The notes under the pieces: model-generated | The model's input: the letters and a program-made list of their open reading frames with translations, nothing else | What the model was told of the DNA's origin: nothing | The model's database searches: none | Shown: in pieces, positions 29,235 to 36,878 of the stretch | Position numbering within the stretch: position 1 is the stretch's first letter | Layout of the letters: each line of letters opens with the position of its first letter | Assembly (NCBI RefSeq): GCF_005503365.1 | Contig: NZ_SCML01000015.1 | Coordinates: 46,547 to 110,546 of the forward strand | DNA: 64,000 bases | Direction of reading: 5' to 3' | Source of the DNA: Hydrogenophaga sp. 2FB | Lineage (GTDB): Bacteria; Pseudomonadota; Gammaproteobacteria; Burkholderiales; Burkholderiaceae_C | Made by a program: the position numbers and the translations under genes

Positions 29235-29357
29235 TTTCCTTGCATCGGGTTGCCGGTTCCGGCCGCCCGATGCCCCATGCACCGCAACCGGCCATGCGCC
29301 GGTCCTACCGGCATGGGCCATCCGTTCCCCACTCCCCTTCTCACAAAGGTTCACGCC

Positions 29358-30572
29358 ATGGCGGGTTTCCGATCGTTCCTGAAAGCAGGCCACAGCCCCA
29401 CCCTGCTGGCCTCGTTCGTCTACTTCACCTATTGCTGCGGCGTCTGGGTCACCAACGGGGCCATGGCGCCCTTCATCAAGGATTCGCTCAACCTGAGCCC
29501 GGCCCAGCTCGGCGTGATGCTCTCGGTGCCGATCTTCGCCGGCGCGCTCATGCGGTTTCCGCTGGGCGTGCTGGCGCAGTACATCGGCCGCAAGAACGCC
29601 ACGCTGGTGGAAATGAGTGGCATCGCGATCGCGCTGCTGTTCGGTTATTTCTTCGTCGACACCTTTAACGACCTGCTGGCCATGGGCGTGCTGCTGGGCA
29701 TCGCGGGCGCGAGCTTCGGCGTGGCCCTCTCGCTCGGCTCGGGCTCCTTTCCCGCGCGCTACAAGGGCCTGGCCATGGGCCTGGTGGGTGCGGGCAATGT
29801 GGGCACCTCGCTCTCGGCCCTGTTCGCGCCGCAACTGGCGCAGGCCTACGGATGGCAATCGGTGTACGGCATCGCCGCCGTCGGGCTGCTGCTGCCGGTG
29901 GTGGTCATGATCGTCTTCGCGCGCGAGCCCGACGACGTGGACAAACACGCGGGCCTGCGCGACCACGCCGCCTGCCTGTTCGAGAAGGACGGCTGGGCCT
30001 TCAGCGCCATCTACGCCATCACCTTCGGCGGCTTCATCGGCCTCACCACCTTCCTGCCGAGCTACTACTACGACCAGTTCGGCGTGAGCAAGGTGCAGGC
30101 CGGCCAGCTCACCATGCTGGCGGCGTTCATGGGCGCTGCGCTGCGCATCTTCGGTGGCTGGATCTCCGACCACTGGGGCGGCATCAACACGCTGACCGCC
30201 GTGCTCGTGGTCATCTCGGTCACGCTGCTGGCCTGCGGCCTGGCGGGCGGTTCTCTGGTGGTCACCACGCTGCTGCTGATGCTGTGTTTCGCCGCGCTGG
30301 GCGCGGGCAATGGCGCGCTGTTCCAGCTGGTGCCGCTGCGCTGGCCGCTCACCACGGCCGTGGCCGGCTCCATGATCGGCGAGATCGGCGCCCTCGGCGG
30401 CGGCCTGGTGCCCAACGCGATGGGCCTGTCGCGGCAGTACACCGGCACCTACTTCTGGGGCTTCGCGCTGTTCGCGGTGCTCGCCTTGTGTGCGCTGGGG
30501 ATGATGCGGTTCATGCAGATCCGGTGGACACGCACTTGGGCTGAGAAGGGTGGTCGGGCGCGCACCGCTTGA
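29358..30572 (+). CDS. narK: Nitrate/nitrite MFS transporter NarK
   Basis: A 404-residue, about 12-helix major facilitator protein that moves nitrate or nitrite across the inner membrane. The NarK nitrate-signature segments GAGNGALFQLVPLR and IGEIGALGGGLVPNAMGLS are in the C-terminal half, and the loop motif GRKNATLVE is near residue 75. The ATG at 29358 (MAGFRSFLKAGHSPTLLASF) is chosen because upstream sequence is leader. It adds a second nitrate route beside NrtABC. Confidence 0.92.
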   Translation: MAGFRSFLKAGHSPTLLASFVYFTYCCGVWVTNGAMAPFIKDSLNLSPAQLGVMLSVPIFAGALMRFPLGVLAQYIGRKNATLVEMSGIAIALLFGYFFVDTFNDLLAMGVLLGIAGASFGVALSLGSGSFPARYKGLAMGLVGAGNVGTSLSALFAPQLAQAYGWQSVYGIAAVGLLLPVVVMIVFAREPDDVDKHAGLRDHAACLFEKDGWAFSAIYAITFGGFIGLTTFLPSYYYDQFGVSKVQAGQLTMLAAFMGAALRIFGGWISDHWGGINTLTAVLVVISVTLLACGLAGGSLVVTTLLLMLCFAALGAGNGALFQLVPLRWPLTTAVAGSMIGEIGALGGGLVPNAMGLSRQYTGTYFWGFALFAVLALCALGMMRFMQIRWTRTWAEKGGRARTA

Positions 30573-30585
30573 GTGCGTGCATCGA

Positions 30586-32313
30586 TTACGTCGGCAGAAA
30601 CAACAACCAGTAGATCAACAGCACATTGAACAGCACGCTCAAGCCCAGCAGCAGCTTCCACACCATCGTCGGGTCGCGCTGCAGCAGGGCTGACGCGGGC
30701 GGCACGGTCAATGGCCGCGACGCGCCGCGCTCCAGCGCCAGCAGAAATTCTTCGGCCGTCTCGAAGCGCTGCGACTGCTCGCGCGCCACGGCCTTCTGCA
30801 CCACGTGGTCGAGCCAGATCGGTACCTCGGGGTTGTGGCGACTGGGCGGTGTTGGGTCGCGGTAGTAGCGCCCCACCTGGTAGGGCAGCACCTCGCCATA
30901 GGGCAGGCGCGCGGCGAGCAACTGGTAGAGCGTGACGCCCAGCGCGAACAGGTCGCTCCGGGCGTCGGGCAGTTGCTGGGCTTCCGCGTCACCCCACTGC
31001 TCCGGGTTCACATAGCTCGGCGTGCCCGCGTGCAGGCGGCGCATGCTCTCGGGTTCGCGCCCACTCAGGGCCACGCCGAGATCGAGCACGCGCAGCACGC
31101 CATCGTCGCCCTGGTGCAGGTTGGCCGGCTTGATGTCGCGGTGGATCACGCCCTGGCGGTGCATGCGGCCGAGCACGCGCAGGGTCTGCATGGCGATCTG
31201 CACCGCCTGGCCGGGCGCGAAGCGCTGCGAGCGGTCCAGCATCTGCTGCAAGGTCTCGCCACCGTGCCAGTCGTACAGGAGGTAATAGGCGCTGCGCGGC
31301 TGGCGCGTGGGCAGGCTGTGGTGCAGGCCCACCAGGTTGTCGGCCGCGCGCGAGGACTGCATGCGCCGCGACAACCAGGCCTCGTGCGCGAGCATCGCGC
31401 GCTCGCCGGGGTCGTGGGCTCGCGCCGGGTGCAACGTCTTGAGCGCATACAAGGTCTGCGTGGCCGGGTCGCGCACCTGGTAGAGCAGGTTGATGCCGTT
31501 GTCGGCCACGGGCGCGGTGACCACGAAACCGTCGAGCTGGTCGCCCACCTTCAGGCGCGGCGCCATCGGCAGCGCCTCGGCCAGGCGGCTGGCGTCTTCC
31601 CAGTTGGGGTCGAGCAGGCCGCGCACGCGCACCACCATGGCGGTGAGGTTGTCGTCGCTGCCCGCGGCCAGCGCGGCCTCCACCAGGCGTTCGCAAGCGT
31701 CCTGCGTGGACACCGACAGATCGGCGCAGGCGCTCAGGCGGCGTTCGAGCAGCTTGCCGTGCACGCCATCGGTGAGCAGCACGAAGGTGTCGCCCACCTG
31801 CAGGTCGCCCTGCACGTAGTCGACCACGAGGTGGTCTTCCAACCCCACGGCGCGCAGCAGCTGGTGCTGCATGTCGGGGTGGTTGACCACGTGGTCGTGC
31901 GTGAGCCGCAGCGTCTGGCCTTCGCGCAACAGGTAACAACGCGAATCGCCCACGTGCGCCAGCGTGTACGACTGGCCGCGCAGCACCAATGCGGTGAGCG
32001 TGGTCAGGCCCATGGCCGGCTGGCGGCTGCGGTTGAGGCCGCTGAGCCAGGCGTTCTGCGCGCCGATGATGCGGTCCAGCGCGACGGTGGTGTCCCAGGT
32101 TTCGGGCGTGCTGTGGTAGTCGCGCACCAAACTGGTCACCGTGGTCTGGGCGGCTTCTCGCCCCATGCCGCCGGTGCTCACGCCGTCGGCGATGGCCACG
32201 ATGGAGCCCATGTCTTCCTGCCCCCCGGGCGGCAACATGGCCGCGCAGAAGTCTTCGTTGTGTTCCTTGCGGCCCGCCTGGCAGGCGAATCCGATGTCGA
32301 TGTCAAAAGCCAT
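30586..32313 (-). CDS. Bifunctional PP2C-type phosphatase / Ser-Thr protein kinase
   Basis: A 575-residue fusion. Residues 1-240 are a PP2C phosphatase (RKEHNEDFC, IADGVSTGGMGREAA, HVGDSRCYLLREG, AGSDDNLTAMVV, the metal-binding Asp residues). Residues about 265-535 are a Hanks-type kinase with the ATP lysine in YALKTLHP (near 291), catalytic loop HRDIKPANLHQ (near 389) and DLG in place of DFG (near 410). A C-terminal helix (WKLLLGLSVLFNVLLIYWLLFLP) anchors it in the membrane. It is 47 bases downstream of the second ANTAR gene, so both are probably one operon. Its substrate is unknown. Confidence 0.9.
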   Translation of the reverse strand: MAFDIDIGFACQAGRKEHNEDFCAAMLPPGGQEDMGSIVAIADGVSTGGMGREAAQTTVTSLVRDYHSTPETWDTTVALDRIIGAQNAWLSGLNRSRQPAMGLTTLTALVLRGQSYTLAHVGDSRCYLLREGQTLRLTHDHVVNHPDMQHQLLRAVGLEDHLVVDYVQGDLQVGDTFVLLTDGVHGKLLERRLSACADLSVSTQDACERLVEAALAAGSDDNLTAMVVRVRGLLDPNWEDASRLAEALPMAPRLKVGDQLDGFVVTAPVADNGINLLYQVRDPATQTLYALKTLHPARAHDPGERAMLAHEAWLSRRMQSSRAADNLVGLHHSLPTRQPRSAYYLLYDWHGGETLQQMLDRSQRFAPGQAVQIAMQTLRVLGRMHRQGVIHRDIKPANLHQGDDGVLRVLDLGVALSGREPESMRRLHAGTPSYVNPEQWGDAEAQQLPDARSDLFALGVTLYQLLAARLPYGEVLPYQVGRYYRDPTPPSRHNPEVPIWLDHVVQKAVAREQSQRFETAEEFLLALERGASRPLTVPPASALLQRDPTMVWKLLLGLSVLFNVLLIYWLLFLPT

Positions 32314-32360
32314 GCACCACCCAAGCAAGAACGGGGCCCAACTTGGTGCAGCGCACCTTC

Positions 32361-33650
32361 TTAGCCCATCAGCATCTGCATGCTGCGCTCGTAATGCGCT
32401 GAAAGCCGTTCGAAACCTTCGAGCAGGTTTTCGCTGGCGCTGGCCAGGCCCTCCAGCCGCAACAACCGGTCGCGCCCGGCGGGCCGCTGGATGTGCGTGG
32501 CACCGGCCACCAGCAACTCCCATTCGCGCGCCGCGGTGTCGAGCGTGTGGCGGATCTCGGGCGTGGACAGGGGCAGGCCGTTGAGCAGCGCCAGGCCCGA
32601 TTCGAACTCGCGCTGCGCCAGGGTCATCGCGGCCTCGCCGCTGGGCGTGGACGGCTCCAGCAGCGCCATCAGCGCACCCTTGGCGAAACGCTGCGACAGC
32701 ATGCGCTGGCGCCCCGCGATGTTGAGCACCTTCAGGGGTGGCGCCGCGCCTGCGCTCTCCAGGCCCGAGGTCAGGCGCTCGGCCTCCTGCAGCAGGCGTT
32801 CGGCCAGCGCGTCCACCGTGGCGAGTTGTCCGGGAGCCGGCTTGCCCTTGAGCGCCGGCTTCAGGCGCTGCCAGGTGGCCACCACCTGGGCCAACAGGTC
32901 GCCGAAGGTCGCGGCCGAGAGGGTCTTGTCGAGCAGGGCGATGTTCGCGTCGACGCGCTGGATCGACGCGTCGAGCAAGGCGTCCTGTGCTCGGGCCTGC
33001 ACCTCGGCCAGGCGCAGCAGGTAAAGCTTGACCAGGCGCTGCGACAGCATGCGCAACTGCCCGGCCCGGTTCACCCCTTCAGCGAAGCGCGCCGACTGGA
33101 TGATGTGCTCCGACACCTGGCCCAGGCGCTGGTTGCTGTGCATGGAGGCGGTGCGCAGGATCTGGAAGGCCTCGTCGTCGGTGAGCTGCCGCGCGCGCAT
33201 GAGGATGCCCTTGGCGCGCTCCACCGACTTGCGTTCCTCGAAGCGCTGGGACACGTCGCGCAACTGCTCCTGCAGCGCCTGCCCTTGCTTGTGGCGCGCC
33301 TGCGCCAGGTGAATGAGCGGGCGCAGCCGCTGCGCGCCATAACCCTGGACCACGTAGGCGTGGATGCCCGCGCCCACGGCCTGCTCGATGTGGGCCGCAT
33401 CGCTGTCCTGGGTGAACACGATCACCGGGCAAGGGGCGGTGTCGGCCAGGGCCTGGGTGGCCTTGAACAGCACGTCATCGGGCGCGGACACCTCGCCGAT
33501 CACCACATCTGGTGCATGGCGCACGGCGGCCTGCACCAGTTTGCTGCAGTCGTCCTCCTGCGCGAGCACCTCGATGCCGATGGCCTGGAGGTCTTGTGCG
33601 AGCGGCAGCGCCGCTGCGGCGCCGCGGCGAAATACCAGCGCAGTTGTCAT
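32361..33650 (-). CDS. ANTAR protein with degenerate receiver and two PilJ/NarX-like P-box motifs
   Basis: A 429-residue cytosolic protein. Residues 1-120 look like a NasT-type receiver, but the phospho-acceptor position is Glu53 (VVIGEVSAPDD) and the usual switch Lys is Gln102 (YVVQGYG). Residues about 130-185 are an ANTAR RNA-binding domain (KSVERAKGILMRARQLTDDEAF in outline). The C-terminal half has two copies of a PilJ-type motif, NRAGQLRMLSQR (194-205) and NIAGRQRMLSQR (310-321), like the nitrate-binding P-box of NarX/NarQ. I infer nitrate-responsive antitermination. It diverges from nirB and has its own sigma-54 promoter. The ATG at 33650 (MTTALVFRRG) is chosen. Confidence 0.85.
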   Translation of the reverse strand: MTTALVFRRGAAAALPLAQDLQAIGIEVLAQEDDCSKLVQAAVRHAPDVVIGEVSAPDDVLFKATQALADTAPCPVIVFTQDSDAAHIEQAVGAGIHAYVVQGYGAQRLRPLIHLAQARHKQGQALQEQLRDVSQRFEERKSVERAKGILMRARQLTDDEAFQILRTASMHSNQRLGQVSEHIIQSARFAEGVNRAGQLRMLSQRLVKLYLLRLAEVQARAQDALLDASIQRVDANIALLDKTLSAATFGDLLAQVVATWQRLKPALKGKPAPGQLATVDALAERLLQEAERLTSGLESAGAAPPLKVLNIAGRQRMLSQRFAKGALMALLEPSTPSGEAAMTLAQREFESGLALLNGLPLSTPEIRHTLDTAAREWELLVAGATHIQRPAGRDRLLRLEGLASASENLLEGFERLSAHYERSMQMLMG

Positions 33651-33701
33651 AAGAATCAAGAACTTGAGAGAGAAAGAGGCCGGGGTGGACACCCGGTTCG
33701 C

Positions 33702-33717
33702 AGCACGTGCCGTGCCA
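33702..33717 (-). promoter_or_regulatory. Sigma-54 promoter for the second ANTAR gene and kinase
   Basis: On the minus strand TGGCACGGCACGTGCT keeps the full TGGCACG -24 box and GC 12 bases from GG; the -12 box is GTGCT. It resembles the nrtA promoter closely. The predicted start is near 33690, 40 bases before the gene. It lies back to back with the nirB promoter, 47 bases apart. Confidence 0.68.
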
Positions 33718-33764
33718 GCACAAGGCCACGCCGAACCGTGGCATTCGCAGGGGTTTCGATGATA

Positions 33765-33780
33765 TGGCACACGTTTTGCA
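33765..33780 (+). promoter_or_regulatory. Sigma-54 promoter of the nirB operon
   Basis: TGGCACACGTTTTGCA matches TGGCACG-N4-TTGCW with a single mismatch and exact GG-GC spacing. The predicted start is near 33791, giving a leader of about 239 bases before nirB. Confidence 0.82.
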
Positions 33781-33817
33781 TTGGCCTATGCAGACGTGAC
33801 GAAGCGTCCAACCCCGA

Positions 33818-33855
33818 CCGCAGTGTCGCGGGACTGTGCACAACGACGTGCGCAG
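33818..33855 (+). promoter_or_regulatory. ANTAR-type two-hairpin RNA element in the nirB leader
   Basis: Hairpin 1 (33818-33831) pairs CCGC with GCGG around the loop AGTGTC. Hairpin 2 (33834-33855) pairs CTGTGCAC with GTGCGCAG (eight pairs, one U-G) around the loop AACGAC. Only two bases separate them. Both hexaloops have A1 and G4. Strong stems follow, such as CCGGCC with GGCCGG near 33890-33904, but I see no stem with a proper U tract, so the terminator step is not shown here. Confidence 0.68.
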
Positions 33856-34029
33856 CGAAACAACGGCCCGCCGTGCGGCGCGCCACTGCCCGGCCCCTGG
33901 CCGGCCAACATGCACACCCCCAGCCTTTTCAGGTGCCCCTGCACGAGCGCGTCCGCGCGCACAGGGAACTGGCGCGGTGTGTGCATCCGAACAGATCAAG
34001 CGAATCACAAACTGGATGGAGTAGCCACG

Positions 34030-36498
34030 ATGAAGAAGTCAAGACTGGTGATGGTGGGCAACGGCATGGCCGGTGTGCGCACGCTCGAAGAGCTGCTCAA
34101 GATCGCGCCCGATCTCTACGACATCACGGTGTTCGGCAGCGAGCCGCACCCGAACTACAACCGCATCCTGCTCTCGCCGGTGCTCGCCGGCGAGCAGACC
34201 CTGGAAGAGATCGTGCTCAACGACTGGGCCTGGTACCAGGAGAACGGCATCACGCTGCACGCGGGCAAGACCGTGACCGAGGTGGACCGCATCAAACGCG
34301 TGGTGCGCGCCAGCGACGGCAATGGCGGTGTGATCGAAGCGCCGTACGACCGCCTCATCATGGCCACCGGCTCCAACCCCTTCATGCTGCCGATCCCGGG
34401 CAAGGACCTGCAAGGCGTGCTGGCCTACCGCGACATCGCCGACACACAGGCCATGATCGACGCGGCCACGCAGTACAAGCACGCGGTGGTCATCGGCGGC
34501 GGCCTGCTGGGCCTGGAAGCGGCCAACGGCTTGATGAAGCGCGGCATGACGGTGAGCGTGGTGCACGTCGCGCCCTGGCTCATGGAACGCCAGCTCGACG
34601 ACGTGGCCGGCAAGCTGCTGCAGCAGTCGCTGGAACAGCGCGGCATGCAGTTCCTGATCGGCGCGCAGACGCAGGAACTGGTCGGCAACGAAGCCGGCCG
34701 CGTGAAAGCGATCCGCTTCAAGGACGGCACCGAGGTACTCGCCGACCTGGTGGTGATGGCCGTGGGCATCCGCCCCAACACCACACTGGCCGAGGCCATG
34801 CGCCTGCACGTGCACAAGGGCATCGTGGTCAGCGACACACTGCAGACCGTGACCGATCCGCGCATCTACGCGGTGGGCGAGTGCGCGGCGCACCGCGGCA
34901 TTGCCTACGGCCTGGTCGCGCCGCTGTTCGAGCAGGGCAAGGTGCTGGCCACGCACCTGGCGGAGTTCGGCATCGGCCGCTACAGCGGCTCGCTCACCTC
35001 GACCAAGCTCAAGGTCACGGGCATCGACCTCTTCAGCGCCGGCAACTTCATGGGCGGCGACAACACCGAAGAAATCGTGATGAGCGACCCCTCGGGCGGC
35101 GTCTACAAGAAACTGGTGATCGAGGGCGACAAGCTGGTGGGCGCCTGCCTGTATGGCGACACCGTGGACGGCAGCTGGTACTTCAAGCTGCTGCGCGACG
35201 GCCGCAGCGTGAGCGACATCCGCGACAAGCTGATGTTCGGCGAATCCAACATCGGCGACGTGGGCCACCAGGGCCAGAGCAAGGCCTCGGCCATGGCCGA
35301 CAGCGACGAGGTGTGCGGCTGCAACGGCGTGACCAAGGGCGCGATCTGCAAAGCCATCAAGGACAAAGGCCTGTTCACGCTGGAGGAAGTGCGCAAGCAG
35401 ACCAAAGCCAGCGCGAGCTGCGGTTCGTGCACCGGTCTGGTCGAGCAGATCCTGATGTTCACCGCCGGCGGCGACTACTCCGCCACGCCCAAGCTCAAGG
35501 CCATGTGCGGCTGCACCGACCACGGCCACCAGGCGGTGCGCGACGCCATCCGCGACAGCAAGTACACGAACACGAGCGCGGTGTTCGACGGCATGGGCTG
35601 GCGCACACCCAATGGCTGTGCCACCTGCCGCCCCGCCGTCAACTACTACCTCATCAGCACCTGGCCGAAAGAAGCCAAGGACGATCCGCAAAGCCGCTTC
35701 ATCAACGAGCGCATGCACGCCAACATCCAGAAGGACGGCACCTACAGCGTGATCCCGCGCATGTGGGGCGGCGAGACCACCGCCGACGAACTGCGCCGCA
35801 TCGCCGACGCTGTGGACAAGTACAAGATCCCGACCGTGAAGGTCACGGGCGGCCAGCGCATCGACTTGCTGGGCGTGAAGAAGGAAGACCTGCAGGCGGT
35901 GTGGAACGACATCGGCATGCCCAGCGGCCACGCGTACGCCAAGGCGCTGCGCACCGTGAAGACCTGCGTGGGCAGCGAGTGGTGCCGCATGGGCACGCAG
36001 GACAGCACGCAGATGGGCAAGGACCTGGAGCGCGCCATGTGGCGCATGTACGCCCCGCACAAGGTGAAGTTCGCCGTGAGCGGCTGCCCGCGCAACTGCG
36101 CCGAGGCCGGCATCAAGGACGTCGGCATCATCGGCGTGGACTCGGGATGGGAGATGTACGTGGCCGGCAACGGCGGCATCAAGACCGAGGTGGCGCACTT
36201 CTTCACCAAGCTCAAGACCGCCGAGGAAGTGATGGAGTACACCGGCGCCTTCATGCAGCTCTACCGCCTGGAAGGCTGGTACCTGGAGCGCACGGTGCAC
36301 TACGTGAACCGCGTGGGCCTGGACTACGTGAAGAAAAAAATCCTGGACGACCACGAAGGCCGCAAAGCGCTGTGGGCGCAACTGCAATTCGCGCTCGACG
36401 GCGAACCCGACCCGTGGTTCGAGCACCAGAAAGCGGCGGTGGACACCCGCCAGTTCATTCCGATCAAAGCCGTTTCACTGGAAGGGAGCGCAGCATGA
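34030..36498 (+). CDS. nirB: Assimilatory nitrite reductase [NAD(P)H], large subunit
   Basis: An 822-residue cytosolic enzyme that reduces nitrite to ammonium. FAD binding starts at GNGMAG (residue 10), the NAD(P)H site is VVIGGGLLGLEAANGL (near 150), BFD-type [2Fe-2S] cysteines lie at about 432-470 (CGCNGVTKGAIC, CGSCTGLV), and the siroheme-[4Fe-4S] cysteines are in TCVGSEWC (near 645) and SGCPRNCAEAG (near 684). The ATG at 34030 is chosen because the upstream in-frame sequence is the regulated leader. It overlaps nirD by 4 bases. Confidence 0.96.
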   Translation: MKKSRLVMVGNGMAGVRTLEELLKIAPDLYDITVFGSEPHPNYNRILLSPVLAGEQTLEEIVLNDWAWYQENGITLHAGKTVTEVDRIKRVVRASDGNGGVIEAPYDRLIMATGSNPFMLPIPGKDLQGVLAYRDIADTQAMIDAATQYKHAVVIGGGLLGLEAANGLMKRGMTVSVVHVAPWLMERQLDDVAGKLLQQSLEQRGMQFLIGAQTQELVGNEAGRVKAIRFKDGTEVLADLVVMAVGIRPNTTLAEAMRLHVHKGIVVSDTLQTVTDPRIYAVGECAAHRGIAYGLVAPLFEQGKVLATHLAEFGIGRYSGSLTSTKLKVTGIDLFSAGNFMGGDNTEEIVMSDPSGGVYKKLVIEGDKLVGACLYGDTVDGSWYFKLLRDGRSVSDIRDKLMFGESNIGDVGHQGQSKASAMADSDEVCGCNGVTKGAICKAIKDKGLFTLEEVRKQTKASASCGSCTGLVEQILMFTAGGDYSATPKLKAMCGCTDHGHQAVRDAIRDSKYTNTSAVFDGMGWRTPNGCATCRPAVNYYLISTWPKEAKDDPQSRFINERMHANIQKDGTYSVIPRMWGGETTADELRRIADAVDKYKIPTVKVTGGQRIDLLGVKKEDLQAVWNDIGMPSGHAYAKALRTVKTCVGSEWCRMGTQDSTQMGKDLERAMWRMYAPHKVKFAVSGCPRNCAEAGIKDVGIIGVDSGWEMYVAGNGGIKTEVAHFFTKLKTAEEVMEYTGAFMQLYRLEGWYLERTVHYVNRVGLDYVKKKILDDHEGRKALWAQLQFALDGEPDPWFEHQKAAVDTRQFIPIKAVSLEGSAA

Positions 36499-36878
36499 GC
36501 ACGTGGATTCCGATTGCCCGCGTCGACGACATCCCCGTGCTCGGTTCGCGCTGCGTGCAGCGCGAACACGGGCTGGACGTGGCCGTGTTTCGCAACAGCC
36601 AGGACGAGGTGTTCGCCCTGCTCGACCGCTGCCCGCACAAGGGTGGACCGCTGAGCCAGGGCATCGTTTTCGGCACCCACGTGGCCTGCCCGCTGCACAA
36701 CTGGACCATCGGCCTGGACAGCGGTTGCGCGAAGGAGCCCGACGAAGGCTGCACGCCGCGCTTCGCGGTGAAGGTGGAAGACGGTGTGGTGCACCTGGAT
36801 GCGGGCGAACTCGCCACGCATGCAACAGATCTGACGCGCCCCATCGCCGGTCCCGCCCGACGCACCACCGCAGCATGA
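36495..36878 (+). CDS. nirD: Nitrite reductase small subunit (Rieske type)
   Basis: A 127-residue partner of NirB with a Rieske-like fold. The paired motifs CPHKGGPLSQG and CPLHNW keep the Cys-x-His and Cys-x2-His ligands, so a [2Fe-2S] cluster may be bound, unlike in some NirD proteins. ATGA overlaps on both sides (with nirB and nasA) imply coupled translation. Confidence 0.94.
   Translation: MSTWIPIARVDDIPVLGSRCVQREHGLDVAVFRNSQDEVFALLDRCPHKGGPLSQGIVFGTHVACPLHNWTIGLDSGCAKEPDEGCTPRFAVKVEDGVVHLDAGELATHATDLTRPIAGPARRTTAA

Noticed and set aside
33702..33721. GCACGTGCCGTGC near the divergent promoters as an NtrC site
   Set aside because: The half-site spacing is five bases, not seven, and the sequence is already part of the minus-strand sigma-54 motif.
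32493..36878. Very long open frame on the plus strand running antisense to the second ANTAR gene and out of frame through nirB
   Set aside because: It is an artefact of GC-rich codon use; its translation is rich in Arg, Gln, His and Gly and has no domain. Only its last part is real, and that is nirD.
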